Source: Croceimicrobium sp963977415 (GTDB lineage: Bacteria; Bacteroidota; Bacteroidia; Flavobacteriales; Schleiferiaceae). From it: a stretch of 64,000 bases of DNA. The stretch's first letter is position 1, and every line of letters begins with the position of its first letter. The position numbers were made by a program, and so were the translations under genes. The DNA lies in assembly GCA_963977415.1 (NCBI GenBank), contig CAXBOS010000002.1:124001-188000 (forward strand), read 5' to 3'. Of the stretch, positions 9,973 to 18,774 are shown one piece after another. The notes beneath the pieces were generated by a model that saw nothing but the letters and a program-made list of their open reading frames with translations, had not been told where the DNA came from and did no database searches.

Positions 9973-11439
9973 ATGTCAGAAGAAATTAGAAATTTAGAAC
10001 CTAAAGAAATTTGGTCCAACTTCGCTAATTTAAATGCGGTTCCCCGTCCTTCTAAAAAAGAAGAAAAAGTAAGAGCCTTTATTATTGCTTTTGCTGAAAG
10101 CCACGGCTTAAGCTATAAGCAAGACGCCATTGGAAATATATTAATAGACAAACCGGCCACACCCGGTATGGAAAATCGCCGCAAGGTTATTTTACAGTCG
10201 CATTTAGATATGGTTTGCCAAAAAAATGCCAATGTAGATTTCGATTTTGAAACTCAAGGTATTGACATGTACATCGATGGCGAATGGGTGAAAGCTCGCG
10301 GCACTACATTGGGTGCCGATAATGGTATTGGGGTAGCCACCGCTTTGGCTACCTTGGCATCTACAGAAGTGGCGCACCCTCCATTAGAAGCCTTGTTTAC
10401 CACCGATGAGGAAGCAGGCATGACGGGAGCACATCACTTGCAGCCTAATTTTTTAACGGGAGAGATTCTAATGAATCTGGATACCGAAGACGACGATGAA
10501 CTTAGTATTGGCTGCGCGGGTGGTATTGATTTAGACCTTTCTTGGCAATATGATGAAGAAGCACCTGCAGAAGATTCTCGTGCGCTGCATATTATGGTAA
10601 GCGGTTTAAGCGGTGGACATTCAGGTATGGACATTATTTTAGGCCGAGGCAATGCAAATAAAATTCTAACCCGCTTTTTAATTGCTCTCAATGGTATTGA
10701 GGGTATTAGTATTAGCACTTTTGAAGGGGGAGGTTTGCGCAATGCTATTCCTAGAGAAGCGCATGCGACCTTGGTAATACCCGCCGCGGAATTTGATGCA
10801 GTACAAACCCTTTTATTAGACTATGAGCAAATTATTAAAAGTGAGTTTGCTACTACAGATCCTAATTTCAAACTTACTTTAACCGAAGGGGATTCAATTC
10901 CTGTGATGGTTATGGCTCAAAAGTCTTACCGTCAGTTTAAATGGGCGATGCAAGGAACCCATGATGGGATTCAGAGAATGAGTCCAGATGTTCCTAATTT
11001 GGTAGAGACCTCGAATAATTTAGCAAATGTGGTTTTGGCCAATGGAAATCTGAGTCTTTGCTCTTTACAGCGAAGCGATAGGGAAGGAGCTAAAGTAGAT
11101 ATGGCCAATACGGTTGCTGGTCCCTGGGAATTAATAGGTGCTTCTATTCAATTTAGTGGTTCTTATCCTGGTTGGAAACTGGATCCAAACGCACCGATGC
11201 TTGGAATGATGAAAGATTTATACGAGGAACTATTTAACGAAAGTCCCCGTGTAATTGCTTGTCATGCTGGTTTAGAATGCGGATTGTTAGGCCAGCATTA
11301 TCCCGAAATCGAAATGATTTCTTTTGGTCCTACCATTAGAGATCCGCACTCTCCTGACGAGAAAGTTAATATTGCTTCCGTAGGCAAGTTTTGGCATTAT
11401 TTTCAAGAAGCCTTAAAGCGTATACCCGTGAAATCGTAA
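9973..11439 (+). CDS. pepD: Aminoacyl-histidine dipeptidase (peptidase D, M20)
   Basis: 488 residues, the PepD length. The M20 di-zinc signatures are visible: QSHLDMVCQ (His ligand and catalytic Asp), TLGADNGIG (bridging Asp), TTDEEAGMTGA (catalytic Glu plus ligand Glu) and NLDTEDDDE, with a C-terminal His ligand in DPHSPDE. The dimerisation domain lies between about 205 and 370. The enzyme cleaves Xaa-His dipeptides such as carnosine in the cytoplasm; no signal peptide is present. The gene follows the prohibitin-like gene by 8 bases. Confidence 0.92.
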   Translation: MSEEIRNLEPKEIWSNFANLNAVPRPSKKEEKVRAFIIAFAESHGLSYKQDAIGNILIDKPATPGMENRRKVILQSHLDMVCQKNANVDFDFETQGIDMYIDGEWVKARGTTLGADNGIGVATALATLASTEVAHPPLEALFTTDEEAGMTGAHHLQPNFLTGEILMNLDTEDDDELSIGCAGGIDLDLSWQYDEEAPAEDSRALHIMVSGLSGGHSGMDIILGRGNANKILTRFLIALNGIEGISISTFEGGGLRNAIPREAHATLVIPAAEFDAVQTLLLDYEQIIKSEFATTDPNFKLTLTEGDSIPVMVMAQKSYRQFKWAMQGTHDGIQRMSPDVPNLVETSNNLANVVLANGNLSLCSLQRSDREGAKVDMANTVAGPWELIGASIQFSGSYPGWKLDPNAPMLGMMKDLYEELFNESPRVIACHAGLECGLLGQHYPEIEMISFGPTIRDPHSPDEKVNIASVGKFWHYFQEALKRIPVKS

Positions 11440-11470
11440 ACATACCTCACCTCTCAAAAGCGATTTTAAA

Positions 11471-12331
11471 ATGAACACGGAAAGTTTGAAACTGATTGAA
11501 TGCCCTCGCGATGCAATGCAGGGTATTCATCAGTTCATTCCTACAGATCAAAAGGTTTTATACCTCCAGTCTTTATTAAGGGTGGGCTTTGATACTTTAG
11601 ACTTTGGGAGCTATGTATCGGCACCTGCCATTCCTCAATTACGAGATACCGACGAAGTATTAGACCGTTTGGATTTATCGGAAACGAAAACCAAATTACT
11701 TGCAATTATAGCTAATCGCCAAGGAGCAAAAACGGCGGCAAAGCGCAACGAAATAAGCTATCTAGGTTATCCTTTTTCGGTTTCAGAAATTTTTCAAAAG
11801 CGCAATACCAATAAAACTATTGCTGAAAGTATTGCTCTAGTAACGGAACTGCTTGAAATTTGTGAAACGCATAATAAGCAGCTGGTCGTTTACATTTCTA
11901 TGGGATTCGGTAATCCTTATGGAGAGGAGTGGAGTTTGGAGTTAGTAGAAAAATACTGTGAGCAAATGATAGGTATGGGAGTTAAAATTTTATCGCTTTC
12001 CGATACCATTGGCACCTCTAATCCTGCTAGTATCACGCATCTTTTTTCGGGTTTAATCAAAGCTTTTCCTGATGTTGAGTTTGGAGCTCATTTACATACC
12101 ACTCCCGATACTTGGCATGAAAAAGTATTAGCCGCTTACAATGCTGGCTGCAGACGCTTTGATGGAGCAATCAAAGGCTTTGGTGGTTGCCCTATGGCCA
12201 CCGATGAGCTAACGGGCAATATGCCTACCGAAAAGTTGCTAACCTTTATGCAGGAGAAAAAGCTAAAAAATGATTTAGACTTATTAGCCTTTGAATCTGC
12301 CTATAATGAAGCACTTAAAACTTTTCCTTGA
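11471..12331 (+). CDS. Hydroxymethylglutaryl-CoA lyase-like TIM-barrel enzyme
   Basis: 286 residues. It begins with the Arg-Asp pair of the family (ECPRDAMQG), has the His-x-His metal ligands (GAHLHTTPD), the active-site cysteine loop (GFGGCPMA) and the Asn ligand in LTGNMPTE. These match the DRE-TIM HMG-CoA lyase superfamily, which splits HMG-CoA into acetyl-CoA and acetoacetate in leucine breakdown. Several usually fixed positions differ (RDGLQNE is RDAMQGI, HDTYG is HTTPD), as in the divergent Bacteroidota form. A related aldolase-type activity is possible. It is the last gene of the run starting at the thioesterase. Confidence 0.75.
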   Translation: MNTESLKLIECPRDAMQGIHQFIPTDQKVLYLQSLLRVGFDTLDFGSYVSAPAIPQLRDTDEVLDRLDLSETKTKLLAIIANRQGAKTAAKRNEISYLGYPFSVSEIFQKRNTNKTIAESIALVTELLEICETHNKQLVVYISMGFGNPYGEEWSLELVEKYCEQMIGMGVKILSLSDTIGTSNPASITHLFSGLIKAFPDVEFGAHLHTTPDTWHEKVLAAYNAGCRRFDGAIKGFGGCPMATDELTGNMPTEKLLTFMQEKKLKNDLDLLAFESAYNEALKTFP

Positions 12332-12440
12332 AGCAAGCCTCCTTTTAAAGTGGCAATTAGCGATGTTTTTTAAATTTTAAACTATCACTTTTTCTTCACG
12401 CGAATTAAAAATTGCTTGGAAGTGCTTATTTAGAGGGATT

Positions 12441-12476
12441 TTTGCTTTCTAATTTCATTCTATTTTTTTACTTTTG
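12441..12476 (+). promoter_or_regulatory. Promoter upstream of a 48-residue ORF
   Basis: TTTG at 12441-12444 and TACTTTTG at 12469-12476 (exact TAnnTTTG) are 24 bases apart, close to the Bacteroidota -33/-7 arrangement. Transcription would begin about 20 bases before the ATG at 12505. Confidence 0.45.
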
Positions 12477-12504
12477 ATAGGAACTAATAAGATTAGGGAG
12501 CGGG

Positions 12505-12651
12505 ATGAAGTTTGATGAGTTACTAATTTTGGCTTTGGAAGTCAGAGATTATGTTGAGCAAAAGGGCAAAACCTTGCCCATTAGCCAAGGTAAAATGCTT
12601 AAGGATAACTCAAACGACATTTTTATGAAAGAAATAAAATACACCGCTTAA
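12505..12651 (+). CDS. Small hypothetical protein, 48 residues
   Basis: The reading frame starts MKFDELLILALEVRDYVEQK and ends KEIKYTA. The N-terminal 20 residues form a plausible amphipathic helix; there is no signal peptide or membrane segment. No family was recognised. Support comes from the good -33/-7 promoter ending 28 bases upstream, an ATG start, and the position 16 bases before the DCC-family gene, with which it would be co-transcribed. It fills most of an otherwise 336-base gap. Confidence 0.4.
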   Translation: MKFDELLILALEVRDYVEQKGKTLPISQGKMLKDNSNDIFMKEIKYTA

Positions 12652-12667
12652 TCGTCTTCACTATTTC

Positions 12668-13126
12668 ATGAAAACAAAATACCCGCCTTCTCCCAATGCT
12701 CTTTTAATTTGGGATGGTGAATGTGAGTTTTGCGCTTATTGGATTAGCTATTGGCAGCAGAAATCTGGGTCTGAAATCGAGTATAAGACCTTTCAAAATG
12801 CAGCAGCGGATTTCCCAGATATAAACAAAAGAGAATTTCTTTTGGCCAGTCATTTTATTGAGCCAGATGGTGGTGTTTACCGCGCTGCTCGCTCGGCTTA
12901 TCGCAGCTTGTATTACACGGGAAAATTGAAGTTTTTAGACCGCATGTACCTTAGGCAAGCTTGGTTTAGAAAATTAAGTGATAAACTATACTACCTGATA
13001 AGCCATAATAGGCCAACCTTCTTTAAAATCAGTAAATTCCTTTTTGGATCGGATCCCTTATCACTAAAGCCCTTTTGGGTAATTTATCTTTTCCTACTAA
13101 TCTATCTGCTGAAAAGCTTTTTCTAA
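12668..13126 (+). CDS. DCC-family (DUF393) thiol-disulfide oxidoreductase-like protein
   Basis: 152 residues. The N-terminal strand LIWDGECEFCAYW carries the DxxCxxC signature that names the DCC family, predicted to have a thioredoxin-like fold. The rest follows the family pattern (RAARSAYRSLYY, then LYYLISHNRPTFFKIS). A C-terminal membrane helix (about 133-151) anchors it. The redox role is predicted for the family, not shown. It stands directly upstream of bshC, which makes a low-molecular-weight thiol, so a link to thiol redox balance is a reasonable inference. Confidence 0.8.
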   Translation: MKTKYPPSPNALLIWDGECEFCAYWISYWQQKSGSEIEYKTFQNAAADFPDINKREFLLASHFIEPDGGVYRAARSAYRSLYYTGKLKFLDRMYLRQAWFRKLSDKLYYLISHNRPTFFKISKFLFGSDPLSLKPFWVIYLFLLIYLLKSFF

Positions 13127-13152
13127 AATTGCATAAATATTAGCAATCAAAT

Positions 13153-13186
13153 TTTGCTTTAATGCTGCAAGGGAAAATTAACTTTG
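13153..13186 (+). promoter_or_regulatory. Promoter of bshC, apparently leaderless
   Basis: TTTG at 13153-13156 and TAACTTTG at 13179-13186 are separated by 22 bases, fitting the Bacteroidota consensus. Only 4 bases separate the -7 box from the bshC ATG (13191), so the mRNA would start at or beside the start codon. Confidence 0.6.
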
Positions 13187-13190
13187 CCTT

Positions 13191-14792
13191 ATGATTGAAG
13201 ATAGCCTATCTTTTAGAGAGACAGAGTGTTTCTCCCAGTTAATTTGTGATTACCTCGACCAAGATCCTAAGCTAAAGGATTTCTATAATCGCTTTCCTAC
13301 TTTAGAAAACTTTAAAGATCAGATTGTTGCCAAAAGCAATTTCAGCTTGGAAATAAGAGAGGCTCTTAGCTCTGATTTACTAGCGCAATATCGCGAAACA
13401 GGTATCGAGCTTAAGGAAACTGATTTCGCTTCTCAAAATATCATAAGCCTTAAAGAGGCCAATACTTTCACGGTAACTACAGGGCATCAGCTTAATATTT
13501 TCACAGGGCCTCTTTATTTCGTTTATAAAATTGTGAACGCCATTAACTTGGCTACTAATCTGCGCAAGCAATACCCGCAGTATAACTTTGTGCCGATTTA
13601 CTGGATGGCCACGGAAGATCATGATATAGAGGAAATTAACTATATCAATCTTTACGGAGGAAAGCTCCAATGGAACACCCCGCAAAAAGGTGCCGTGGGA
13701 AGAATGAATACGGCAGGTTTAGATCTTTTAATTGAAGAGTTAGCGGAACATTTAGGTCCAGCCCAAAATAGTAAAGATCTCATTGCCATTTTTAAAAAGG
13801 CTTATCTTGAATCAGATAATCTCGCCGCAGCAACGCGAGTTTTAGCCCATCAACTTTTTGCTAAGCAAGGCTTGGTTATCGTTGATGGCGATAGAAAGGC
13901 TTTAAAAGCTTTTATGAAACCGGCCTTTCAAGATGACTTATTGCACCATAGCAATAATGAAAGAGTGGTAGAGGCGAGTAAAGATTTAAATCAACTTTAT
14001 TTTTCACAAGTATTCCCTCGGGAAATAAACCTCTTTTACCTAAAGGATTCTATTAGAGAACGCATCGTAAAAAAGGATAAGCAATGGTTGGTTTTAAATA
14101 CCACAATCTCCTTTACAGAAGATGCGCTTTTAGCTGAGCTTGATGCTAATCCTGAGCGCTTTAGCCCTAATGTGGTTTTACGTCCGCTTTACCAAGAGTG
14201 TATTTTACCCAACCTTGCTTATATCGGCGGCGGCGGTGAAATTGCCTATTGGTTGCAACTAAAAACCATGTTTGCCGCTCAAAAGGTAGAGTTCCCTTGT
14301 CTTGTTTTGCGCAATTCTGTTTTATGGATAGAGCCTAAATGGCAAAATCGTATTGCTGATACCAATTTAAAGATTAAAGATTTTTTTAAGCCTTTACATA
14401 AGTTAAAAGCGCACTATTTGGCAGACGGCATGCCGGTAGATCCATCGCTAGATGAGTTTGAATCCAAAATCCAAAGCATTTTCGATGAGCTAGAGCAAAT
14501 AGCTCAACTTACAGAAAAGAGCATGCTTGGCGCAGTTAACGCTCAAAGGCAGAAGCAGTTAAATGGATTAGCTAATCTTAAGAAAAAGCTAGTTAGAGCC
14601 GAAAAACGCAAGCATAAAGTGGATATGGAGAAGATAGAGCGTATTTATTATGCGCTTTTTCCCAATGGCTCACTACAAGAGCGCCATGATAATATCAGCG
14701 CGATTTATCCAATTGAAGGTGCGAATTTTATTAATAGGCTGTTGAAAGAATTAGACCCTCTAAGCTTTAGCTTTCGGATTTTGCGCGGATAA
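13191..14792 (+). CDS. bshC: Bacillithiol biosynthesis cysteine-adding enzyme BshC
   Basis: 533 residues, the BshC length. Family motifs are clear: TTGHQLNIFTGPLYFVYKI (about 96-114), PIYWMATEDHDIEEIN (about 136-151) and YIGGGGEIAYWLQLK (about 343-357), plus a C-terminal coiled coil (about 405-490). BshC adds cysteine to glucosamine-malate in the last step of bacillithiol synthesis in the cytoplasm. bshA and bshB are not in the window, as is usual in Bacteroidota. A strong -33/-7 promoter lies immediately upstream. Bacillithiol could also help buffer the metals handled by the island, but that is inference. Confidence 0.93.
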   Translation: MIEDSLSFRETECFSQLICDYLDQDPKLKDFYNRFPTLENFKDQIVAKSNFSLEIREALSSDLLAQYRETGIELKETDFASQNIISLKEANTFTVTTGHQLNIFTGPLYFVYKIVNAINLATNLRKQYPQYNFVPIYWMATEDHDIEEINYINLYGGKLQWNTPQKGAVGRMNTAGLDLLIEELAEHLGPAQNSKDLIAIFKKAYLESDNLAAATRVLAHQLFAKQGLVIVDGDRKALKAFMKPAFQDDLLHHSNNERVVEASKDLNQLYFSQVFPREINLFYLKDSIRERIVKKDKQWLVLNTTISFTEDALLAELDANPERFSPNVVLRPLYQECILPNLAYIGGGGEIAYWLQLKTMFAAQKVEFPCLVLRNSVLWIEPKWQNRIADTNLKIKDFFKPLHKLKAHYLADGMPVDPSLDEFESKIQSIFDELEQIAQLTEKSMLGAVNAQRQKQLNGLANLKKKLVRAEKRKHKVDMEKIERIYYALFPNGSLQERHDNISAIYPIEGANFINRLLKELDPLSFSFRILRG

Positions 14793-14816
14793 ACTTTTTA
14801 TCTTCGAGCCTTAAAT
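14779..14816 (+). promoter_or_regulatory. Candidate promoter of the DPP III gene
   Basis: TTTTG (14779-14783) and TATCTTCG (14809-14816, one mismatch to TAnnTTTG) are 25 bases apart. The -7 box ends 7 bases before the ATG at 14824, again close to leaderless. The -33 element overlaps the 3' end of bshC. Confidence 0.35.
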
Positions 14817-14823
14817 ATCAAGC

Positions 14824-16851
14824 ATGAAAAAATTAGCAGCCTACGGTGCCTTATTTGGATTATCCTTAGGAGCTTGTCAACCAAGTACCGAAGCCGAAAA
14901 CTCTCAAAAACAAGAAACAATGCATAACAATTCGGAGTCTTCTGAATTTAAATGGGAAACGGAACAGTTTGCCGATTTACGCGTCTTGCGCTACCAAGTG
15001 CCAGGCTGGGATAAATTAAGTCTTCAACAAAAAAAGTTAGCCTACTATCTTAATATGGCTGGGCTGTCGGGAAGAGATATTCTCTGGGATCAACTTTACC
15101 GTCACAACCTCGAAATTCGTAAAGCTTTAGAGCAAATCATTAAAAATGCTAGCGATAAACAAGGCGAGGAGTGGGATAAATTTATGATTTATGCCAAGCG
15201 TGTGTTTTTTAGTAACGGTATTCATCATCATTATAGCCACGCTAAATTAGAAGCGGATTTCAGCGAAAGCTATTTCCGTGAATTATTAGCCGAAAATAAG
15301 ATCACTTTAAGCGAAGAAGCCATTACCGTAATCTTTAATGGTGCAGATAGTAAAGGAGTAAGTAAAGATCCCGATAAAGATTTGGTTCTTGCTTCCGCCG
15401 TTAACTTTTACGATGCAGATATTAGCGAAAAGGAAGTAACTGACTTTTACAATGCCAAAAAAGTGCCTGGTGATTTACAGCCAATTAGCTATGGCTTAAA
15501 TAGCAAGTTGGTGCGCGAAAATGGTAAAATCGTAGAGAAGGTTTGGCATGTTGATGGCCTTTACGGTCCTGCCATTTCTAAGATAATTCATTACCTAGGA
15601 CTAGCTCAAGAAAACGCTGAAAACGAGCAACAAGCCAAAGCTTTAGGCTTGTTAATTGAATATTATCGCACGGGCGATTTGAAAACTTGGGATGATTATA
15701 ACATTGCTTGGGTAGAAGATACCGCTAGCACGGTAGATTATATAAATTCCTTTATTGAAGTTTACCACGATCCCCTGGGTTATAAAGGAACCTACGAAAC
15801 GGTAATTCAAGTAAAAGATTTAGATGCTAGTGAGAAAATGGCGGTAATTAGCGAGAACATTCAATTCTTTGAAGATAATTCTACCATTTTAGACCAGCAT
15901 AAAAAAGAGAAAGTAGTAGGTGTGAGTTACCGCATGATAAATGTAGTAGGTGAGGCCGGTGCCACTACACCAGCAACTCCTATTGGCGTTAACTTACCTA
16001 ATGCTAATTGGATTCGTGAAGCGCATGGTTCCAAATCTATTAGCTTAACCAATATTGAAAGTGCTTACGAAAGTGCTAAAGGGGCGGGATTTTTAGAAGA
16101 ATTCACCTTTACCACAGAAGAAATGGAGCGTGCTAAGAAGTATGCTGCATTATCTGGGAAAATGCATACCGCCTTACACGAAGTTGTAGGTCATGCAAGT
16201 GGTAAATTAGAGCCGGGCGTGGCAACGCCTAAAGAGACTTTGAAAAATTACTCCAGTACTTTAGAAGAAGCCCGCGCCGATCTGGTGGCCCTTTATTTTA
16301 TCATGGATCAGAAGATGTTAGACCTAGGTTTAATGGAATCTTTAGAAGCCGGCAAGGCCGAGTATGACGGTTATATCCGTAATGGTCTGATGTTACAATT
16401 ACGTCGCTTAAAGCCTGGTGAAGAGATAGAAGAAGATCACATGCGTAACCGTCAACTTATTGCTGCTTGGGCTTTCGAAGTTGGACAGGAAGAAAATGTA
16501 ATTGAGAAGAAAGTTTTAAATGGAAAAACCTACTTTGTAATAAATGACTACGACAAGTTGCGTGCTATTTTCGGAATGCAATTGCGCGAAATTCAAAGGA
16601 TTAAATCTCAAGGCGATTACCAAGCTGGAAAAACCTTAGTAGAAAAATACGGAGTTAAGGTCGATCAAGCAATTCATCAAGAAGTTTTAGACCGCACCGA
16701 GAAATTGAATATTGCTCCCTATTCAGGTTTTATCCAGCCTCAAATGGAAGCGGTAATGGACGGCGATAGTATTAGTGATATCAAATTAATCTTTCCAGAA
16801 GATTTTATTGGCCAAATGCTTTACTACGGCGAAAATCACTCTCATTTATAA
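14824..16851 (+). CDS. Dipeptidyl peptidase III-type zinc metallopeptidase (M49), lipoprotein
   Basis: 675 residues. The M49 zinc signature HEVVGH is at 452-457 and the second motif EEARAD, providing the third ligand Glu, is at 481-486. A lipoprotein signal with the lipobox cysteine in LGACQ (about residue 18) places it on a membrane facing the periplasm, unlike cytosolic DPP III of eukaryotes. The enzyme releases dipeptides from the N-terminus of short peptides. A rho-independent terminator follows directly, so the gene is probably transcribed alone from the candidate promoter at 14779-14816. Confidence 0.9.
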   Translation: MKKLAAYGALFGLSLGACQPSTEAENSQKQETMHNNSESSEFKWETEQFADLRVLRYQVPGWDKLSLQQKKLAYYLNMAGLSGRDILWDQLYRHNLEIRKALEQIIKNASDKQGEEWDKFMIYAKRVFFSNGIHHHYSHAKLEADFSESYFRELLAENKITLSEEAITVIFNGADSKGVSKDPDKDLVLASAVNFYDADISEKEVTDFYNAKKVPGDLQPISYGLNSKLVRENGKIVEKVWHVDGLYGPAISKIIHYLGLAQENAENEQQAKALGLLIEYYRTGDLKTWDDYNIAWVEDTASTVDYINSFIEVYHDPLGYKGTYETVIQVKDLDASEKMAVISENIQFFEDNSTILDQHKKEKVVGVSYRMINVVGEAGATTPATPIGVNLPNANWIREAHGSKSISLTNIESAYESAKGAGFLEEFTFTTEEMERAKKYAALSGKMHTALHEVVGHASGKLEPGVATPKETLKNYSSTLEEARADLVALYFIMDQKMLDLGLMESLEAGKAEYDGYIRNGLMLQLRRLKPGEEIEEDHMRNRQLIAAWAFEVGQEENVIEKKVLNGKTYFVINDYDKLRAIFGMQLREIQRIKSQGDYQAGKTLVEKYGVKVDQAIHQEVLDRTEKLNIAPYSGFIQPQMEAVMDGDSISDIKLIFPEDFIGQMLYYGENHSHL

Positions 16852-16856
16852 TTTTA

Positions 16857-16893
16857 AGTGGCCCGCTAATTGTTTAGTGGGCCATTTTCTTTT
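16857..16893 (+). terminator. Rho-independent terminator after the DPP III gene
   Basis: TGGCCCGCT (16859-16867) pairs with AGTGGGCCA (16876-16884) with one G-T pair and an 8-base loop, followed by TTTTCTTTT. It starts 6 bases after the DPP III stop codon. Confidence 0.75.
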
Positions 16894-16910
16894 CACTTAA
16901 ATTATTTCCT

Positions 16911-17963
16911 ATGAAATTAAGATTAGCAAGCTTGGCACTTTTGGCCTTGTTTTTAGCTTCTTGTGGCGGACAGAAACCGGTAACCATTAACACCATAAGG
17001 CCCGCCGATATTGGCATCAATCCCGCTATTGAGACCATCTTATTAGTAGACAGGACCAAACCTTCTGACGAAAACAAATGGTTAAATATTGGCGAAGCCA
17101 TCCTTACGGGAGAAGGGATAGAAGGAGATAAAGCGGCTGCCCAAGCAGTAGTGAATAGCTTGAAAAATCAATTGCAAATTTCCCCACGTTTTAATGTTTT
17201 AGTCGCTAGCGAGCGCTTGGAAGGTAATTCTTTCTCTGCAGCCTTCCCCGAGCCTTTAAATTGGTCAACCCAGCAAAATCTTTTAAATCGTTATAAAGCA
17301 GACGCCTTGGTGTGCGTAGAAATTGTTGATTCAGATTTTATTATCACTGAGGGCAAACGCAAAGTAAAGCGCACCGTTGGAACTGGCGATAATCAAAAAA
17401 CTATTGAAGTTGACGAGTGGTATGCCGAAGGAGTAGGGAATATAAAGATTGGCATAAGGATGTATGATCCTGCCAACAAAGAAATAATCGACCAACAACT
17501 GTTGGATCAAACCAATACTTGGCAAGGAGCAGCAGACAGTAAAGCCGGTGCGATTGCGGCCTTAATTAACCGTAACTCAGCTACAAGAGAATTAGCAAAT
17601 ATGGTTGGGCATGATTACGCTTATAAAATAGCCCCTATGCCTGTGCAGCTGCGCAGAATATTCTATACTAAGGCAAAGGATTTTCCTCCCTTAGAAGAAG
17701 GTGCACGTTTGGCAGAGGTTAACGATTGGCAGTCTGCTATTACAGTTTGGGAGAAAGCCATTCCCCGCGCCGAGCCCAAAGAGGCGGGTCGGATGAGCTA
17801 TAATATCGCTGTTGCCTATGAGGTTCTAGGCGATTTGAAAGAATCAGAAAGATGGGCCCAACAGTCTTACGCTAAATATGGTAATAAAACTGCGCGTACT
17901 TATGCAACTCAAATTCAAAGAAGAATTGTAGAAACGCAAGTATTAGAAAATCAAATGAAATAA
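16911..17963 (+). CDS. Lipoprotein of the DUF6340 type with C-terminal TPR-like helices
   Basis: 350 residues. A lipoprotein signal ends in FLASCGG (Cys about 18). The middle, beginning ETILLVDRTKP and going through ADALVCVEIVDSD, has the alternating strand pattern of DUF6340 proteins of Bacteroidota. The C-terminal third (about 255-335) has helical pairs such as WQSAITVWEKA and MSYNIAVAYEVLGDLKESERWA, as in TPRs. Function is unknown. The stop codon overlaps the start of the TerC gene by one base, indicating translational coupling. Confidence 0.6.
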   Translation: MKLRLASLALLALFLASCGGQKPVTINTIRPADIGINPAIETILLVDRTKPSDENKWLNIGEAILTGEGIEGDKAAAQAVVNSLKNQLQISPRFNVLVASERLEGNSFSAAFPEPLNWSTQQNLLNRYKADALVCVEIVDSDFIITEGKRKVKRTVGTGDNQKTIEVDEWYAEGVGNIKIGIRMYDPANKEIIDQQLLDQTNTWQGAADSKAGAIAALINRNSATRELANMVGHDYAYKIAPMPVQLRRIFYTKAKDFPPLEEGARLAEVNDWQSAITVWEKAIPRAEPKEAGRMSYNIAVAYEVLGDLKESERWAQQSYAKYGNKTARTYATQIQRRIVETQVLENQMK

Positions 17964-18697
17964 TGGATTTCAGTGTACTTTTTACTCTCGATGGCTTAAT
18001 TGCTTTTTTAACTTTAAGCCTTTTGGAAATTGTATTAGGAATAGATAATATAATTTTCATCTCTATTCTAACCAATAAGCTTCCTGAGGATACGCGTCCT
18101 CGTGCGCGCTTTGCCGGGATTGCTTTAGCTTTAGTCTTTAGAATTATAATGCTCTTAGGTATCACTTGGATCATTGGCCTAACGGCTCCTCTTTTTGAAC
18201 TATTTTCTATGGCATTTACCGGTCGTGACTTGGTTTTACTGGCGGGAGGTTTATTTCTAATTGCCAAATCTACCAGTGAAATTCATCATAAAATGGAAAT
18301 TGAAGAAGGAGAGCAGCAGGGTAAAACTAGCAAAGTGCCAGGTAGCTTTATCTCTATTATCGTTCAAATTGGTCTCTTAGATATCGTTTTCTCATTTGAC
18401 TCTATTTTAACGGCCATTGGCATGACGGAGGAAATAGTGATTATGATTTTGGCGGTAATCGTTTCTCTAGGAGTAATGCTGGTATTTGCGGGTAGGATAG
18501 CTTCTTTTATCGAGAAACACCCAACGCTGCAGGTTTTAGCACTTTCTTTTTTAATTTTAATTGGGGTGGTCTTAATAGCAGAAGGATTGCATCAACACAT
18601 TAGCAAGGGCTATATATATTTTGCTGTAGCATTCTCACTTACGGTAGAAGCGGTCAATATCAGAGTTCGTAAAAGTCAAAAAAGTGTTAAGTCGTAA
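17963..18697 (+). CDS. TerC-family integral membrane protein
   Basis: 244 residues with about seven hydrophobic helices. The family motifs LEIVLGIDNIIFISI (about 22-36) and LLDIVFSFDSILTAIGM (about 133-149) contain the conserved acidic residues in the membrane that are implicated in metal-ion (Mn) export and tellurium resistance. A cytoplasmic loop of charged residues (about 102-122) separates the two halves. Overlap by one base with the upstream lipoprotein gene shows co-translation. The substrate cannot be assigned from sequence; Mn is the best-supported ion for the family. Confidence 0.85.
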   Translation: MDFSVLFTLDGLIAFLTLSLLEIVLGIDNIIFISILTNKLPEDTRPRARFAGIALALVFRIIMLLGITWIIGLTAPLFELFSMAFTGRDLVLLAGGLFLIAKSTSEIHHKMEIEEGEQQGKTSKVPGSFISIIVQIGLLDIVFSFDSILTAIGMTEEIVIMILAVIVSLGVMLVFAGRIASFIEKHPTLQVLALSFLILIGVVLIAEGLHQHISKGYIYFAVAFSLTVEAVNIRVRKSQKSVKS

Positions 18698-18739
18698 TAG
18701 ATTTTATCACTATGCTAACGCAAAGACGAGTTAAAAGTA

Positions 18740-18747
18740 TAAATTTG
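18740..18747 (+). promoter_or_regulatory. Candidate -7 box upstream of the T9SS cargo gene
   Basis: TAAATTTG matches TAnnTTTG exactly and lies 27 bases before the ATG at 18775. No clear -33 TTG was found at standard spacing. Confidence 0.4.
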
Positions 18748-18774
18748 TGCCCTTAATATTAATCCCTATAAAAA

